Below are positions 61,221 to 64,000 of a DNA stretch of 64,000 bases, one piece after another. Both the position numbers and the translations under genes were made by a program. Within the stretch, counting starts at the first letter, position 1, and each line of letters begins with the position of its first letter. The notes under the pieces were generated by a model. It was not told the origin of the DNA, searched no databases, and saw only the letters and a program-made list of their open reading frames with translations. Origin of the DNA: an uncultured Oscillospiraceae bacterium (GTDB taxonomy: Bacteria; Bacillota; Clostridia; Oscillospirales; Ruminococcaceae). The DNA lies in the NCBI GenBank assembly GCA_934448295.1, contig CAKSEY010000002.1, positions 124,001-188,000 of the forward strand, given 5' to 3'.

Positions 61221-61329
61221 ATCATAAGCTCAGCGCCGGACTGTGGCATTCCTGCACTGAGAATTATTTTCGCTCCACCCGCCGCTTTTCACGGCGGGAA
61301 GAACTATATATTGGGGGAAGGAAGAAATC

Positions 61330-62223
61330 TTACTTCTGGGCAATGGTGACCGTACCGCTGGTGAGGGAGGCTGTCAGCTTATGCCGGTTGGAGCCGCCGA
61401 AATCGCCGTTGGTTCCCTTGCCGAGATTGATGAAGCTGCCCTTTGCCTGACCGAGGTCGGTCTTTACCATGCCGGAAACTCCGCTGAACGAAAGCTCGAT
61501 ACCGGAATCCTCCGGAAGCGTTACGTTCACGTTGCCACTGACCAGACTTACGTTGAGGTCGCCGTCCCAGTCTGCGTACTCAACGTTTACACAGCCGCTT
61601 GTGGCGGATACGCTGCCCTTTCCGGACACTCCGGTGACTGTGGTGGTGCCGGAAACGGAATGTACGCTGAATTCCTCCGCGCGGTAGCCGGAAACCGTTG
61701 CGTTTCCGCTGACCGTGCACACGCTGAGGGACTTGGAGATATATACAGCCGGGGTCGTTTCCTCCTTGTCGAGGGAAACCGGCTTCTCAGCGCCCGCAAG
61801 GGGATTTGTGAGCGTGATGTTTCCGCTTGCGGACTGGAGCTTGATATTGTTGAAATAAGCGTTGATGTTGATGTTTCCGCTTGCCGTGTTAAGGCTGAAA
61901 TTCTCCGCGGAGACCTCGCCCACCTCGACCCCGCCGCTGGCGGTGTTTATCTTTATCTTCTGGTAGGTCTTAAGCGGGAGGTAAACGGTTATCGTGTAGC
62001 CCTCCGCAGGCTTCGGGGCGAAAATGCTGAACGTGAAGCTCTCCTTGAGGGTCAGCGCCTTGCCGGAAAGCACCGCGCAGAACTCCGGGGAATCCTTCGG
62101 GTTGTCGTACTCGACATAGATATCCGCGCGCTCCTGCGGCATCATGACTATCCTTGCGCCCATAGAGCTTACCTCTACGGTGTCTATCTCGTTGTTAAAG
62201 GTGTATGTCTGCTTGTCTGCCAT
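61330..62223 (-). CDS. DUF4097 repeat protein, cytoplasmic-type
   Basis: 297 residues with no signal peptide. A beta-helix-like run of short repeats with SG(N/T) turns (LNTASGNINI, LQSASGNITL, VCTVSGNATV, HSVSGTTTV, LVSGNVNVTL), typical of DUF4097. These proteins have no known activity. Encoded with a second, membrane-anchored DUF4097 protein and a truncated membrane protein on the same strand. Confidence 0.85.
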   Translation of the reverse strand: MADKQTYTFNNEIDTVEVSSMGARIVMMPQERADIYVEYDNPKDSPEFCAVLSGKALTLKESFTFSIFAPKPAEGYTITVYLPLKTYQKIKINTASGGVEVGEVSAENFSLNTASGNININAYFNNIKLQSASGNITLTNPLAGAEKPVSLDKEETTPAVYISKSLSVCTVSGNATVSGYRAEEFSVHSVSGTTTVTGVSGKGSVSATSGCVNVEYADWDGDLNVSLVSGNVNVTLPEDSGIELSFSGVSGMVKTDLGQAKGSFINLGKGTNGDFGGSNRHKLTASLTSGTVTIAQK

Positions 62224-62355
62224 GGTGAAAACTCCTTTCAGGTCATGTCGTATAGTTAAAGAAAATTGCCGTTTTTGCTGTATTTTGAGCGCACCGGCGG
62301 TAGGGGCTGTATTCTGGATCTTTGCACAGCCCCCGCCGTGCGTTTCTGATGTGAT

Positions 62356-63402
62356 TTATTCCGTTACTCCGGATACCGCCGTTACTTCTTCCGGGGCTTC
62401 GACAGCCGATTCGTATACCGAGGAAACGACCGCCGCATGGTCGGATTTTGTTACTTCCACGGCTGAGGAAGTGGAATTAACTACCTTGATATTGCCTGCG
62501 GATACGTCAAGGTCAAAGCTGTATTCGCCGCCGTTTAAGGAGACCTGGTCGCCGTCGCTGGCTGTGGTATTCACGCCGCACGCCATTATTTTGATCTCGC
62601 CCGCGCTCTTGTCGCAGTTGAACGTTACTGAAGCGTCCTCCGGGACGTCAAGCACCACATTGCCCGCGCTGACCGATACGTCGCAGTCACCGTCCACCGC
62701 TGCGTACTGCGCTCTCACGGAGCCTGCGGAAACATCTACTCCGCCGTCTCCCGTAAGCCCGTATATTTCAGCGTTTCCTGCGCTTACCTCGACAGAGTAT
62801 GCGGAGGTCTCCGCATTCTTCGCAACAAGGTTTCCTGCTGAAACATCAAACTTGATGAAATCTGCACAATAGCCCTCGGGCTGAATGTAATTCAGCTTTC
62901 CTGCGGAAACCTCAAGCTTGACGTGAGCCGCGCGTATCCCGTCAGACGTGATAGCACCCGCGCCAACGTGCATTTCAAGGCTGTTGTATTCCTTATCCGG
63001 CACAAACACCTGAACCTGCGTATCAAACGCCGACCCGCTTAACAGATTACTTATCCATTTGCCGTCCCACTTCCATTCGGTGGTTATGCTGAGCGCGTCT
63101 CCCGAAACCGAGGTCTTTACATTGTCCGCGTTATTTCCCGATATGATGATTTTTGTTGTATCTTCATTCCAGGGCTTTACAGACAGCTTATATGCGCCGA
63201 TATCAATTTTTATGTCAGTGAAGCTCTCGGTGACCTCAAATGTCCGCTGTTCGCCGGAGATCACCATTTCGGAAATCGCCATCTCGTTAACAGCTTCCCC
63301 TGACGTGGAGGAATAATCCCTGCCCAGCACCGCGACTGATATCCCGAACGCTATGAACGAAAATATGCACAGCGGGATAAATATTCTCAGTATTACTTTC
63401 AT
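62356..63402 (-). CDS. DUF4097 repeat protein, membrane-anchored
   Basis: 348 residues. An N-terminal membrane helix (about 5-28), then an external beta-repeat domain with repeated VSAGN units (KLEVSAGKLN, FDVSAGNLVA, VEVSAGNAEI, VDVSAGSVRA, VSVSAGNVVL), and a Val/Glu-rich end. It resembles DUF4097 domains of PspC/LiaX-type stress proteins. 12 nt after the truncated membrane protein gene. Confidence 0.85.
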   Translation of the reverse strand: MKVILRIFIPLCIFSFIAFGISVAVLGRDYSSTSGEAVNEMAISEMVISGEQRTFEVTESFTDIKIDIGAYKLSVKPWNEDTTKIIISGNNADNVKTSVSGDALSITTEWKWDGKWISNLLSGSAFDTQVQVFVPDKEYNSLEMHVGAGAITSDGIRAAHVKLEVSAGKLNYIQPEGYCADFIKFDVSAGNLVAKNAETSAYSVEVSAGNAEIYGLTGDGGVDVSAGSVRAQYAAVDGDCDVSVSAGNVVLDVPEDASVTFNCDKSAGEIKIMACGVNTTASDGDQVSLNGGEYSFDLDVSAGNIKVVNSTSSAVEVTKSDHAAVVSSVYESAVEAPEEVTAVSGVTE

Positions 63403-63414
63403 TCTGACGCCCCC

Positions 63415-64000
63415 TTACAGATCGTATATAGCCTTGACGTGATTTATCACGATGGCCTTTATCCAGTGGAATACCGCCTTGCACAGTCCGCATATCGCGC
63501 AGATAACCAGCACTCCGCCGCTGACCATGCCGCTGCACAGGAATATCCTGCTCAGGAGGTGGAATTCGGAGCTGCCAAAGAGCTGACCGAAGCCGCCGGT
63601 GAAAAGGCTGAGCGCCGCGCCGCCGAGACCGCCGATTATCGCGGAAACCACCAGCGGTATCAGCCACCACCAGAGCAGTACGTCAAGCAGTATGCAGGTG
63701 ATGAGCTTCTCGGCGTTGACATTCGCCTTCATGCCCTTTACATCGCTGAAATGGAAGCCGCCTTCCTTTGCGTGCTTTCCCACCGGGGGAACGCACTGGG
63801 GCGGTACATCGCCCTGCCTGCTCTGGGAATTGTACTGATATCTCTCGTCCGTCATCTTCGGAATGGAGCCGTCAGCGCCCTGGGCGGGCTGTTCCTCCGC
63901 GATATGCTCGGGGGTGTATTCCCTTGCCGCCTGGGCGGGAGCGGGCTGCTCCTCGGCTATCTGCTCGGGGGTGTACTCGCGCGGCTGCTCCTTTCCGAGG
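63415..64000 (-). CDS. Membrane protein with repeated EYTPE-IAEEQPA units (5' end outside window)
   Basis: The frame is open to the right edge, so the true start lies beyond 64000. Visible upstream of residue KMTDERYQYN are two units EYTPEQIAEEQPA and EYTPEHIAEEQPA. The rest has a possible lipid-facing segment and about three membrane helices (ITCILLDVLLWWWLIPLVV, SRIFLCSGMVSGGVLVICAI). The in-frame ATG near 63855 is unlikely to be the start. The gene precedes the DUF4097 pair and probably forms an operon with it. Confidence 0.75.
   Translation of the reverse strand, partial: LGKEQPREYTPEQIAEEQPAPAQAAREYTPEHIAEEQPAQGADGSIPKMTDERYQYNSQSRQGDVPPQCVPPVGKHAKEGGFHFSDVKGMKANVNAEKLITCILLDVLLWWWLIPLVVSAIIGGLGGAALSLFTGGFGQLFGSSEFHLLSRIFLCSGMVSGGVLVICAICGLCKAVFHWIKAIVINHVKAIYDL

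Noticed and set aside
1..64000. CRISPR arrays, tRNA or rRNA genes, prophage or complete insertion sequences
   Set aside because: No regularly spaced direct repeats, cloverleaf sequences, integrase or transposase genes were recognised on either strand.

Overview
The window looks like a chromosomal segment of a spore-forming, GC-rich anaerobic Clostridia member, most likely Oscillospiraceae (Ruminococcus-like). Supporting signs are a spoVAC-AD-AE cluster, pyruvate phosphate dikinase, an ECF-type ThiW, Rnf-like genes, strong Shine-Dalgarno sites, and TTGACA-17-TATAAT promoters in AT-rich gaps. This placement is inference; there is no rRNA or tRNA in the window to confirm it.

Layout. 1-5.7 kb (minus strand): polA (3' end cut by the window), a Gx-type membrane protein, nadE, then RidA and TIGR04076 genes. 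5.8-7.2 kb: a divergent type II restriction-modification pair, an MT-A70 adenine methyltransferase and a MunI-like endonuclease. 7.3-14.5 kb (minus): ppdK, a transglutaminase/DUF58 pair and an RlmL-type methyltransferase. 14.7-24.3 kb (plus): pgi, a small P-loop protein, rpmF, then an operon-like run der - membrane protein - plsY - GNAT - gpsA - Abi_2/AbiF-like HEPN gene. A large hairpin starts inside the end of the AbiF-like gene, and a TerB-N/TerB-C protein follows. 24.4-31 kb: guaB (minus, with an attenuator-like leader), rpe, three Rnf-like membrane genes (D, E, A), an anchored DUF4015 protein and yajC. 31-37.8 kb (minus): ppk1, pyrG, a YcxB-like protein and spoVAE/AD/AC. 38-42.8 kb: ComFB, then a thiamine locus with a TPP riboswitch, thiD, thiC, an unassigned structured leader, thiW, thiM and thiE. 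43-50.6 kb: an aminotransferase, a DUF389 protein, a large sensor with degenerate GGDEF and intact EAL, and an alpha-amylase-family enzyme. 50.7-64 kb: small membrane proteins, a hydrolase, a BMP lipoprotein, two tandem parvulin-like lipoproteins, a decarboxylase, a PH-domain protein, glmU, an isochorismatase-type hydrolase, two DUF4097 proteins and a truncated membrane protein.

Most notable points. (1) The AbiF-like toxin candidate is tightly coupled to a 160-nt hairpin with about 50 paired bases, the arrangement expected of an RNA-antitoxin system. (2) The Rnf-like D-E-A trio has lost the covalent-FMN threonine and three of the four iron-sulfur cysteines and lacks RnfB, C and G, so it is probably not a redox pump. 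(3) The restriction-modification pair has one AT-rich gene and one GC-rich gene, suggesting different histories. (4) A multi-hairpin leader precedes thiW in a thiamine locus that has no thiazole-synthesis genes in view. G+C statements come from hand counts of single lines; all homology calls are from motif recognition without database searches.
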